DNA of 6,607 nt from an uncultured Verrucomicrobiota bacterium (GTDB lineage Bacteria > Verrucomicrobiota > Kiritimatiellia > RFP12 > UBA1067), in contig CAMPAF010000172.1 in NCBI GenBank assembly GCA_946631535.1, positions 1 to 6,607 of the forward strand, read 5' to 3'. Below, in pieces: positions 1 through 5,474 of the stretch. Below the pieces are notes generated by a model, which was not told the DNA's origin, did no database searches, and saw only the letters and a program-made list of their open reading frames with translations. Both the position numbers and the translations under genes were made by a program. Position 1 is the first letter of the stretch, and each line of letters opens with the position of its first letter.

Positions 1-174
1 GTGGTCGTTCGTCTCGGAGAAGCCGAAGTCGGCCGCGCGGATCACCGCGCCGCCCCTGGCGCGGGGCAACTGCACGTCGAAGTCGGGACAGCCCGTCGGC
101 GTCCCCGCATGCGCAGCGGCGCACAGCGCCACGCAGGCCGCGAGGCCCGCAACCGATTTGATGCTTGATTTCAT
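1..174 (-). CDS. N-terminal fragment of a secreted, probably right-handed beta-helix protein (3' end outside the window)
   Basis: The first 58 codons of a minus-strand gene are present and the frame is open to the window edge. I translated it by hand from the ATG at 174. It begins MKSSIKSVAGLAACVALC and continues AAAHAGTPTGCPDF. This is a typical signal peptide: basic start, Ala/Leu/Val-rich core, and an AHA-type cleavage site near residue 23. The mature start ends in VIRAADFGFSETNDH. An 'ADFG...TND' stretch just after the signal peptide is usual for pectate-lyase or polygalacturonase-like beta-helix proteins, where it forms the N-terminal cap. That makes an extracellular polysaccharide-acting or beta-helical protein the best guess. 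It is only a guess, because no catalytic region is in view. The only purine-rich ribosome-binding match (AAGGAG, about 17 bases upstream) is too far away and sits inside the proposed promoter spacer, so translation may be leaderless. Confidence 0.7.
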   Translation of the reverse strand, partial: MKSSIKSVAGLAACVALCAAAHAGTPTGCPDFDVQLPRARGGAVIRAADFGFSETNDH

Positions 175-180
175 GGCGGA

Positions 181-210
181 ATTTTAGCACGCTCCTTTTC
201 CGTCCGTCAA
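181..210 (-). promoter_or_regulatory. Sigma-70-like promoter for the left-edge gene, possibly giving a leaderless mRNA
   Basis: On the minus strand TTGACG (210-205) and TAAAAT (186-181) are separated by 18 bases, each one mismatch from consensus. A start point seven bases past the -10 box falls at 174, the A of the ATG of the downstream gene. The promoter is seen directly; leaderless transcription is inferred. Confidence 0.55.
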
Positions 211-212
211 CT

Positions 213-230
213 CCACCGGAGCGCCGGCGG
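213..230 (-). terminator. Stem-loop after the 403-residue gene, weak terminator candidate
   Basis: Bases 213-219 and 224-230 form a seven-pair stem, including one G-U pair in the minus-strand RNA, around a four-base loop. It starts 14 bases after the TAA stop of the upstream gene. No U-run follows it. The next bases are already the -35 box of the following gene, so it may separate the two transcription units, but an intrinsic terminator cannot be claimed. Confidence 0.3.
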
Positions 231-244
231 TCACTTTACCGGAT

Positions 245-1456
245 TTACCAGTTTCTGTCTTCGCATGAAAAATAATCTATCTTTCTCATGCTTTCAAGAT
301 TAGAGATTAGACCATGCGGCGCGTCAATGGCTTTAAGGAATTCTTCTTGAGCCGAAATACATTCATTTTCGGCAACTCTCCCTGAGTATACTTGAGAAGG
401 GACCGTACGATGGTTTCTACGATAATCTTTATATAACTTTACATGATATGCATCGTGAACAATGCAGGAAGCATACCAGGGCAAGGTGGCTTTTGAAGTA
501 ATTAAACCCACACGAAAAATCCGAGGATCGGACGCTGGTCTCACTCCTGATTGTTTTCCGCGTTGAATGATAGAAAGGTTGTTCGTGACCAATTCATACG
601 ACTTTGGGGAGCCGTTCTTGATGCATAACAAGGCTTCTTCCGTTCTTTCCACAAATTCGTCCGGCCCATATATCAAGATCGGCAACTGAGCTCGGGCCGA
701 TCTTTCCGGATCCACCTGAACTTCGTTGATTGCAGATGTGGTCTTGGGCTGATATTTCCGAAAAAGGCTGTCTTCCACCTGAACGGAAAAAGCCCACCCC
801 TTTTCTGGCGCAGTACCTGTTGTCGCTTGACGCCCGACAGCTTTACCCTGATAGGCATTGAGCATGATCCATTGTCCAGTGGCCTTGTCGATCTGTGCAA
901 TAAACAATTGCGGCAACTTTATCCATGATCCGATCTTGTTGCCTGCCTTGTCCTTAAACTTGTCCACCATTCGATCCATCTCAGCCATCAATTCCGTCTC
1001 GGACATTTCCTTCTTTTGCGGAGGCGAAAAGACACGGATGGAATAGAGGGCATGGTTGACATTCGAATACTTGAGTTCAACGTCCAAGCAGTTGTAGATT
1101 GGCTTCTTCAATTTCTCCGTCACTATGATATTCCCATTCTTGTCGAAAGTCGGCTCGGCCGGAAGTTTTACAATCGACCCAAACTCGTATCCGCAAAAAG
1201 ATCTTATCCTTCCTTTGAAATTGACTTGAAAATTGACAGGAAGGACATCACCCTTCAGTTTCTTGGGAAGGAACAGCCTCCGTTGCACGTCAGCACCACA
1301 TACGCGCAAAGAGGTCAGCACCGCCAACAGGAACAGAACCTTGTAGAGTAGAGACCTACGCCCCGACGTTGCTACCGAAACAACTTCCCCCTCATCAAAC
1401 CGTCGGTACGGATTTCTCGCGTACGGCTTTCCAGCGAGTACTTTTCCTGTTGCCAT
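245..1456 (-). CDS. Exported or membrane-anchored protein of unknown function with a C-terminal HDxxH motif
   Basis: I did not recognise a named family. The 403-residue reading starts at ATG 1456, which has AAAGAAAGG nine bases upstream. The frame stays open 61 codons further upstream, but that part runs through an intergenic repeat and is not coding. Residues 1-34 are polar and basic (RRSLLYK), followed by a hydrophobic segment at about 37-52 (LFLLAVLTSLRV) that could be a signal peptide or anchor. C53 lies in LRVCG, a poor lipobox. Residues 75-145 are beta-rich (FCGYEFGS, ELKYSNVNHALYSIRVF), and 150-172 is a charged helix. The C-terminal part (about 256-403) contains IVHDAYHVKLY with H334, D335 and H338, then E363 in GRVAENECISAQ, ending RNW. 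The spacing resembles a zinc peptidase core (HExxH then Glu), but Asp replaces the usual Glu. A zincin-like fold is therefore only inferred, and activity is doubtful. Base composition is lower in GC than the neighbours. Confidence 0.8.
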   Translation of the reverse strand: MATGKVLAGKPYARNPYRRFDEGEVVSVATSGRRSLLYKVLFLLAVLTSLRVCGADVQRRLFLPKKLKGDVLPVNFQVNFKGRIRSFCGYEFGSIVKLPAEPTFDKNGNIIVTEKLKKPIYNCLDVELKYSNVNHALYSIRVFSPPQKKEMSETELMAEMDRMVDKFKDKAGNKIGSWIKLPQLFIAQIDKATGQWIMLNAYQGKAVGRQATTGTAPEKGWAFSVQVEDSLFRKYQPKTTSAINEVQVDPERSARAQLPILIYGPDEFVERTEEALLCIKNGSPKSYELVTNNLSIIQRGKQSGVRPASDPRIFRVGLITSKATLPWYASCIVHDAYHVKLYKDYRRNHRTVPSQVYSGRVAENECISAQEEFLKAIDAPHGLISNLESMRKIDYFSCEDRNW

Positions 1457-1484
1457 GGAGTTGTACCTTTCTTTGGCTGTTTTG

Positions 1485-1510
1485 CGTATAGAATACGATT
1501 CTCCTGTCAA
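1485..1510 (-). promoter_or_regulatory. Possible promoter with a dyad for the HDxxH protein gene
   Basis: A perfect TTGACA (minus strand, 1510-1505) precedes TATACG (1490-1485), but the 14-base spacer is short of the normal 16-18. Between the boxes, 1490-1502 is a perfect dyad, AGAAT and ATTCT around three bases, which could bind a dimeric regulator. The start codon is 28 bases further on, leaving room for a short leader with the ribosome binding site at 1474-1466. The elements are seen; their function is a guess. Confidence 0.3.
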
Positions 1511-1541
1511 TTCCGAGTCCACCTCATGTCCACCGGCAGCA

Positions 1542-1562
1542 GCTGCGCGGCGGCCGCGCAGC
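1542..1562 (-). repeat. GC hairpin attached to the left copy of the intergenic repeat
   Basis: Bases 1542-1550 (GCTGCGCGG) are perfectly complementary to 1554-1562 (CCGCGCAGC) around a three-base loop. It lies just downstream, in the direction of transcription, of the 37-base repeat at 1566-1602. GC-rich hairpins occupy the equivalent flank of the right-hand copy with different sequence. It may help end transcription of the beta-strand-repeat gene, although there is no U-run. Confidence 0.6.
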
Positions 1563-1565
1563 AGC

Positions 1566-1602
1566 GCGCCCCTCCCGCATGGGGAGCCGCCATCTTGGCG
1601 GC
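1566..1602 (-). repeat. 37-base intergenic hairpin repeat, left copy
   Basis: These 37 bases are identical to 4506-4542. The unit contains two stem-loops. GCCGCCA (1586-1592) pairs with TGGCGGC (1596-1602) around TCT, and CTCCC pairs with GGGAG around GCATG (1572-1586). The first hairpin abuts the TGA stop (1605-1603) of the beta-strand-repeat gene, so the element would form the 3' end of that message. It looks like a REP-type element used as a 3' structure, either a rho-independent-like stop without a U-run or an exonuclease barrier. No transposase is nearby. Confidence 0.85.
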
Positions 1603-4326
1603 TCATCGGAAGATGACCATGAAGCCTTCCTTCACCCACGTGGCCGTGTAGGTCACGAGGCCTTCGGAGGCGTATGTCTCGGCGTCCTTCTCGATGCGGC
1701 CCTTGTAGCCATGGATATTGGCGGGCATCAACGTGTCCGTCAAGTCTGCATGCGAAGCCGACACGGTGCAGACGGCAGCGGAGAACAGAGGCTTGTCCTC
1801 AAAGTCGAACGTCGGAACCGGCTTCACCAGCACCTTGCCGCCGGCTTCCAGCGGCGCGAAATTGCGCAGCGTGCAGAGGCCGAACGTCTTCACGTCGCCC
1901 GTGGCTTCGGGATCCACCTCCACGCCCGCGCCGTCGGCGAACGCGATCCGCAGAGTCGAGTAGCTGTTCGTCACCTCCGCGCGCAGGAATCCCGCGTCCA
2001 CCTGCATGCGGTTGTTCGTGCCGTCCACGAGATTCGTGCCCGCATAGCCGTGCCGCATCTCGCCCGCGATGACGAGCGTGCCCGCCCCCTCCTTGTAGAG
2101 GACGCATGAGCTGTTGGGGTTGAGGCGGACGCGCTGCTTCACCGTCAGGACTACCCCTTCCGGCACGTCGAACCCGCCGCCGGAGGTCGAGATGCCGATG
2201 CCGCGGTTCTCGGCCTCAAGCGTCATGGACGTCTGCGGGCGGATGAGCGAGTACTTGCCGAGCGACACCCCGTTCCACGCGGCCGACGGCAGCGCGCCGC
2301 CCAGACTGTGCGGACTCGCGATCGAGACGACCGTCCCCTGCGCAGGTCCGGTTGGCGTTTTTGCGTTCGTGACGGTCACCTTGCCCCTGTAGTTCCTGTT
2401 CGTGCCCGTCACGTACACCACGACGCCCGCGTTGGTGGCGGAACTCAACGTCAGGTCGCCGTTCCCCAACAGTTCCGCTTCAATGGAGTAGGAATAACTG
2501 GTGCCTTTATCGCTAGTTCCCGAAAAGGTGATGGCGGAATCGAGCGTAAACGGGCCGCCGGCGTAACGATGAAGTGTCGGCGAACCTGCGACGTCGGCGA
2601 AGTATCCGCCAGCCAGCGTGAGGTTGGGAATAACCAGACACGCCGATTTCATGCTAAACTTACTCGTCAGATACAGCGAATCTCCGGGGAATGTGCGCGT
2701 GTTGCCATCGTACGCGTCCCACGACCAGATTTCGCAGCCGTTGGTGTGGATGTAGTCCGCGCCCGGGTGCGCGGCGAGACCATCCGACCAGACGGGCGTC
2801 TCGGTATAGGCGCTCGTCGTACGGGAGTACGTATACTGGTGCGTGAGCGGACGGTACACGTCCCCGCCCGTGCGCACGATCGCCGGTTTCACGACGAGCG
2901 TCAGCACGTCCTCTCCAGCATCCGTGTCCGGCACGACCTTGAGCCAGGTGTTCGGCAGGCCGAAACTAGTCTTTTCCGTAAGGTTCGTGAAGTCCGTGGT
3001 CTGCACGAGGCCGGACGGGAACCTGACGCACGCGAGCTCCTGCGTCGTGTTGACGGGGAGCGGAATCTTCCCCGAAAGAGCCACCTCTATCGGCTTCGTC
3101 AGCAACCCGTAGTCGGCAGGCGTCATGTCCGAACAGTCCAAAGCCGTCGTCGTGCCGTTCTCGTACGGCACGGTGAAGTCGAAGGCGAATCTCCCGCCTT
3201 CCTCCACCGTGTAGGCCACGGGCAGATGCGTGCCGACTCGGCTCATCAGCGTCGCGCCCGCCTTGACGGTGATGTGGCCGTTCGCCGGGAACGTCGCGCC
3301 CGGCGCCACCACGAGCGTGCCGTTCGTGACCACGATGTCCTCAACCTCCACGGGCCCCGCCAGCACCACCGTGCCCGCGCCCACCTTCTTGAGCGTGCCC
3401 GTCGAACCGTAGAGCGGCGCCTTGAGCGTCCACTGCTTGCCCGCCGCCGCATTCAGGCACGCGAACTGCCCGCTCGAAAGATCGAGCGTGATGCCGCGCG
3501 TGCCGTCCTGCACCACGTCGTCCGTCATGACCAGGTGCGCGCGGTGCTTGAGCGTCACCGCGTCCGTACGCGGATAGGAGGTATCGCCCAGCGCGGTCGG
3601 CGATTGGAGGCGGCACTCAAAATAACCCACGTTGTCGCCATTGTCCGGCACCGTTTCTACCATGCGGAACCGCCCCTTGAAGGAAGAGAAATCACCTGTC
3701 AGCGCAAGGAATCCGATTCCGCTCCCGTCGCTCGCACTGCTGAATGTCATGGAGAGGCGGATATCGACATCCGATGCGGCGGTATATGTCCCCGCCAGGT
3801 TCCATCCGCGCGCGCCGCCCGTATTGATGTTGATAGGGGCGAACTGGATCGTACTCGTCGTCGTCACAAACGTGCAGTCTCCCGTCAGTTTCGTGCCGTT
3901 CACGCTTTCGGAATTGGCCTGGAAATAACCGGAATAGATCGTGAGCTGCGGGAAATGCACCGTCACGTTGCCGTTGAATCCATAACTCTGGCGACTGTAC
4001 ACCTTGCTTCCGATCGTGACGCCATCAGTGCCGAAGCAAGCCGGCACGTCTGGAAAAGTCGAGTTGCTGAACTTTTTCGTAGTAAGAATGGCGTAACGAC
4101 ATGTGTTGCTACCCACTTGCCACGGCGTGATCACGCCTTCCGTTGACGTACAGGCCTCGTCCGAATACCAGGTCACCATCTTATCTATGCCGGTGTTGTT
4201 GTTACCAGACGCCTTGCCGTACATCGGCGTCAGTCCGTCCGCATACGCTCCTGACAGCGTAACAAGGCACAAGGCGAAGGCTAACTTGCGCCCTTCCCCG
4301 AAGACAATCTCTTTTTGTACTTTCAT
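1603..4326 (-). CDS. Large secreted protein with autotransporter-associated beta-strand repeats and no barrel
   Basis: This 907-residue protein starts with a signal peptide (basic residues to R13, hydrophobic 14-26, likely cut after AYA at 27-29). The mature part is Thr/Ser/Gly-rich beta structure. Two segments match the autotransporter-associated beta-strand repeat: about 307-344, with KKVGAGTVVLAG and then NGTLVV, and about 741-785, with YKEGAGTLVIAG and then DAGFLRAE. These anchor two long related modules (about 50-360 and 510-800). RG at 277/708 and the GAGT cores at 316/747 both lie 431 residues apart. GDFSSFKGRF and GTNRNYRGKV also correspond. Residues 801-907 form a tail ending WVKEGFMVIFR. 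No ~250-residue autotransporter barrel, PEP-CTERM or LPXTG signal is present, so outer-membrane autotransport is unlikely. A secreted or surface fibre/adhesin-like role is inferred; no catalytic motif was seen. The start has an AAAGG ribosome binding site nine bases upstream, inside a hairpin. Related proteins usually occur in many copies in Verrucomicrobiota-type genomes. Confidence 0.88.
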   Translation of the reverse strand: MKVQKEIVFGEGRKLAFALCLVTLSGAYADGLTPMYGKASGNNNTGIDKMVTWYSDEACTSTEGVITPWQVGSNTCRYAILTTKKFSNSTFPDVPACFGTDGVTIGSKVYSRQSYGFNGNVTVHFPQLTIYSGYFQANSESVNGTKLTGDCTFVTTTSTIQFAPININTGGARGWNLAGTYTAASDVDIRLSMTFSSASDGSGIGFLALTGDFSSFKGRFRMVETVPDNGDNVGYFECRLQSPTALGDTSYPRTDAVTLKHRAHLVMTDDVVQDGTRGITLDLSSGQFACLNAAAGKQWTLKAPLYGSTGTLKKVGAGTVVLAGPVEVEDIVVTNGTLVVAPGATFPANGHITVKAGATLMSRVGTHLPVAYTVEEGGRFAFDFTVPYENGTTTALDCSDMTPADYGLLTKPIEVALSGKIPLPVNTTQELACVRFPSGLVQTTDFTNLTEKTSFGLPNTWLKVVPDTDAGEDVLTLVVKPAIVRTGGDVYRPLTHQYTYSRTTSAYTETPVWSDGLAAHPGADYIHTNGCEIWSWDAYDGNTRTFPGDSLYLTSKFSMKSACLVIPNLTLAGGYFADVAGSPTLHRYAGGPFTLDSAITFSGTSDKGTSYSYSIEAELLGNGDLTLSSATNAGVVVYVTGTNRNYRGKVTVTNAKTPTGPAQGTVVSIASPHSLGGALPSAAWNGVSLGKYSLIRPQTSMTLEAENRGIGISTSGGGFDVPEGVVLTVKQRVRLNPNSSCVLYKEGAGTLVIAGEMRHGYAGTNLVDGTNNRMQVDAGFLRAEVTNSYSTLRIAFADGAGVEVDPEATGDVKTFGLCTLRNFAPLEAGGKVLVKPVPTFDFEDKPLFSAAVCTVSASHADLTDTLMPANIHGYKGRIEKDAETYASEGLVTYTATWVKEGFMVIFR

Positions 4327-4332
4327 AAGCGG

Positions 4333-4351
4333 ACACCTTTCCCTAAGGTGT
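4333..4351 (-). promoter_or_regulatory. Hairpin covering the ribosome binding site of the beta-strand-repeat gene
   Basis: In the minus-strand RNA, ACACCTT (4351-4345) pairs perfectly with AAGGTGT (4339-4333) around AGGGA. The 3' arm contains the AAGG that would act as the Shine-Dalgarno sequence, nine bases before the ATG at 4326. The structure could limit translation and might respond to temperature, an RNA-binding protein or a small RNA. With a seven-pair stem it could also simply open; regulation is inferred only. Confidence 0.45.
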
Positions 4352-4355
4352 GATT

Positions 4356-4384
4356 ATCTTACCATAATCCCCTTTGTCCCGCAA
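4356..4384 (-). promoter_or_regulatory. Weak promoter candidate for the beta-strand-repeat gene
   Basis: TTGCGG (4384-4379) and TAAGAT (4361-4356) are 17 bases apart on the minus strand in an AT-richer pocket between the GC-rich repeats and the gene. The -35 box is poor. An overlapping GATAAT (4358-4353) offers another -10. A start near 4349 would place the ribosome-binding hairpin at the very 5' end of the message. Confidence 0.3.
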
Positions 4385-4393
4385 GCGAAGAAC

Positions 4394-4505
4394 GGCCGCG
4401 CAACAGCGCGGCCCTCCCGCATGGAGGCCTACCACGGGAGGGTCGCAATTTATTGCGACCGCAGGCGCAAGTGGCGCCGGCGTGTCCATGCGGGCGCAAC
4501 AAGTT
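4394..4505 (-). repeat. Cluster of stem-loops joined to the right copy of the intergenic repeat
   Basis: This gene-free stretch is packed with perfect inverted repeats. GGCCGCGC pairs with GCGCGGCC (4394-4401/4406-4413). CCCTCCCG pairs with CGGGAGGG (4412-4419/4435-4442). GGTCGCAA pairs with TTGCGACC (4441-4448/4453-4460). GGGCGCAAC pairs with GTTGCGCCC (4492-4500/4503-4511). The segment around 4412-4428 carries CCTCCCGCATGGAGG, a variant of the core CTCCCGCATGGGGAG found in the 37-base repeat. The cluster is therefore at least two repeat units with differing side hairpins. It separates the aldolase gene from the beta-strand-repeat gene and probably forms the 3' untranslated region of the kinase-aldolase message. 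Confidence 0.75.
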
Positions 4506-4542
4506 GCGCCCCTCCCGCATGGGGAGCCGCCATCTTGGCGGC
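4506..4542 (-). repeat. 37-base intergenic hairpin repeat, right copy
   Basis: This copy is identical to 1566-1602 and in the same orientation. It begins five bases after the TGA stop (4550-4548) of the aldolase gene. Its CCCGCATGG (4514-4522) can also pair with CCATGCGGG (4486-4494), extending the neighbouring hairpin into one long bulged stem. The placement after a stop codon matches the left copy and suggests a role at message 3' ends. Confidence 0.85.
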
Positions 4543-4547
4543 GCTCG

Positions 4548-5405
4548 TCACGCCTTGCCTGACGAGCCGAAGAGGCTGATCTTCTCGGCGATGACCGACT
4601 TGATCGCCGCCACGCGCGCGTTGCGGGTCTCAAGGTAGTCGAACGTGCGGTAGGCACGGCCGGCCTGCGCGGCTAGGGAAGATTCCATCGCCTTGCTGCC
4701 CGCTATGCACATGTCCGTGTGGATGTTCACCTTCGCGATGCCGCCAGCGATAGTGTTGCGGAAGTCGTCGTCCGAGAGCCCGCTGCCGCCGTGCAGCACG
4801 AGGGGCGTGTCGAGCGCGGCGCGGATCTCCGCGAGGCGCGCCAGGTTGAGGTTCGGCTTCGACTTGTACACGCCGTGCGCCGTGCCTATCGCCACCGCGA
4901 GGGCGTCCACCCCCGTGGCCTTCTGGAACGCGACCGCCTCATCCGGCGTCGTGTACATGTCGGACTTCGCGTCGTCGCCGTCCGCCGCCGACCCCACGTG
5001 GCCGATCTCGCCCTCCACAGTCGCGCCCATCGCGTGGGCGATCTTCACCACCTCGGCCGTCTCGGCGAGGTTCTCCTCGTACGGCTTGGCAGAGGCGTCG
5101 AACATCACGGACGTGAACCCGAGCTTCAGCGCCTCCATCGTCTTCTCGAACGTGAGGCCATGGTCGTAGTGGACGACCACCGGCACGGAGGCGCGCGCCG
5201 CAGCCGCCAGAAGCGCGGGCGCGATCAGCGCCAGCTCGCCGTACGGCAGCAGCACCTCGGCCGTGCCGATGATGATCGGGCTTTTTGCCTCCTCGGCCGC
5301 CTCGATCGCCGCCTGCAGCATGTCTGTGTCCGTTGTGTTGAACAACCCCACCGCGTAACGCCCAGCCTGCGCGGGCTTCAGAACGTCATTAAGATTAGCC
5401 AACAT
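4548..5405 (-). CDS. Class II (zinc-dependent) ketose-bisphosphate aldolase, fructose- or tagatose-bisphosphate type
   Basis: The enzyme catalyses reversible cleavage of a ketose 1,6-bisphosphate into dihydroxyacetone phosphate and an aldehyde such as glyceraldehyde 3-phosphate, in the cytoplasm. At 285 residues it has the length of the GatY/KbaY/short Fba class. The family landmarks are present in order. VVVHYDHG at 77-83 has catalytic D81 and zinc ligand H82. LGFTSVMFDAS is at 95-105 and VEGEIGHVG at 130-138. GTAHGVY at 174-180 has zinc ligand H177. LVLHGGSGLS at 202-211 has zinc ligand H205 and a phosphate-binding Gly-Gly-Ser. KVNIHTD at 225-231 is the second phosphate site. No key residue is missing. 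The C-terminal DYLETRNARVAAIKSVI resembles tagatose-bisphosphate aldolases, but the substrate cannot be fixed. The start at ATG 5405 has AGAGG seven bases upstream. It follows the sugar kinase by 69 bases and is probably cotranscribed with it. An intergenic hairpin repeat begins five bases after its stop. Confidence 0.93.
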   Translation of the reverse strand: MLANLNDVLKPAQAGRYAVGLFNTTDTDMLQAAIEAAEEAKSPIIIGTAEVLLPYGELALIAPALLAAAARASVPVVVHYDHGLTFEKTMEALKLGFTSVMFDASAKPYEENLAETAEVVKIAHAMGATVEGEIGHVGSAADGDDAKSDMYTTPDEAVAFQKATGVDALAVAIGTAHGVYKSKPNLNLARLAEIRAALDTPLVLHGGSGLSDDDFRNTIAGGIAKVNIHTDMCIAGSKAMESSLAAQAGRAYRTFDYLETRNARVAAIKSVIAEKISLFGSSGKA

Positions 5406-5423
5406 GGTTTAGCCTCTGCCTTC

Positions 5424-5450
5424 TTTCGTGTATTTCGTGTGTTTCGTGGT
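5424..5450 (-). repeat. Three nine-base direct repeats between kinase and aldolase
   Basis: TTTCGTG occurs exactly at 5424-5430, 5433-5439 and 5442-5448, a strict nine-base period with two variable bases between units. In the message it reads as three CACGAAA units, ending just before the aldolase ribosome binding site at 5417-5413. Similar CACGAAA strings are, from memory, found between genes in several unrelated bacterial groups; their role is unknown to me. Confidence 0.75.
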
Positions 5451-5474
5451 TAAAGATTTCCCTACCCCGCCCCC

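Noticed and set aside
1586..1602. CAAGATGGCGGC on the minus strand matches the animal YY1 binding consensus
   Set aside because: The DNA is clearly bacterial. The match follows from the GCCGCCA/TGGCGGC hairpin and has no meaning here.
1542..1602. Hairpins after the beta-strand-repeat gene as a classical intrinsic terminator
   Set aside because: The stems are strong, but no run of U follows on the minus-strand RNA, so they are reported as repeats rather than a terminator.
2308..4146. 612-codon open frame on the plus strand
   Set aside because: It lies entirely antisense to the beta-strand-repeat gene, is Arg/His/Val-rich without domain structure, and is explained by GC-rich codon bias on the opposite strand.
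5424..5450. Short direct repeats considered as a CRISPR array
   Set aside because: Seven-base units with two-base gaps are far too short for repeats and spacers, and no cas gene is present.
4719..5453. 244-codon plus-strand frame across the aldolase gene
   Set aside because: Antisense shadow of a well-identified enzyme. Its Arg/His-rich composition and VFRVFRG end come from the complement of the gene and the nine-base repeat.
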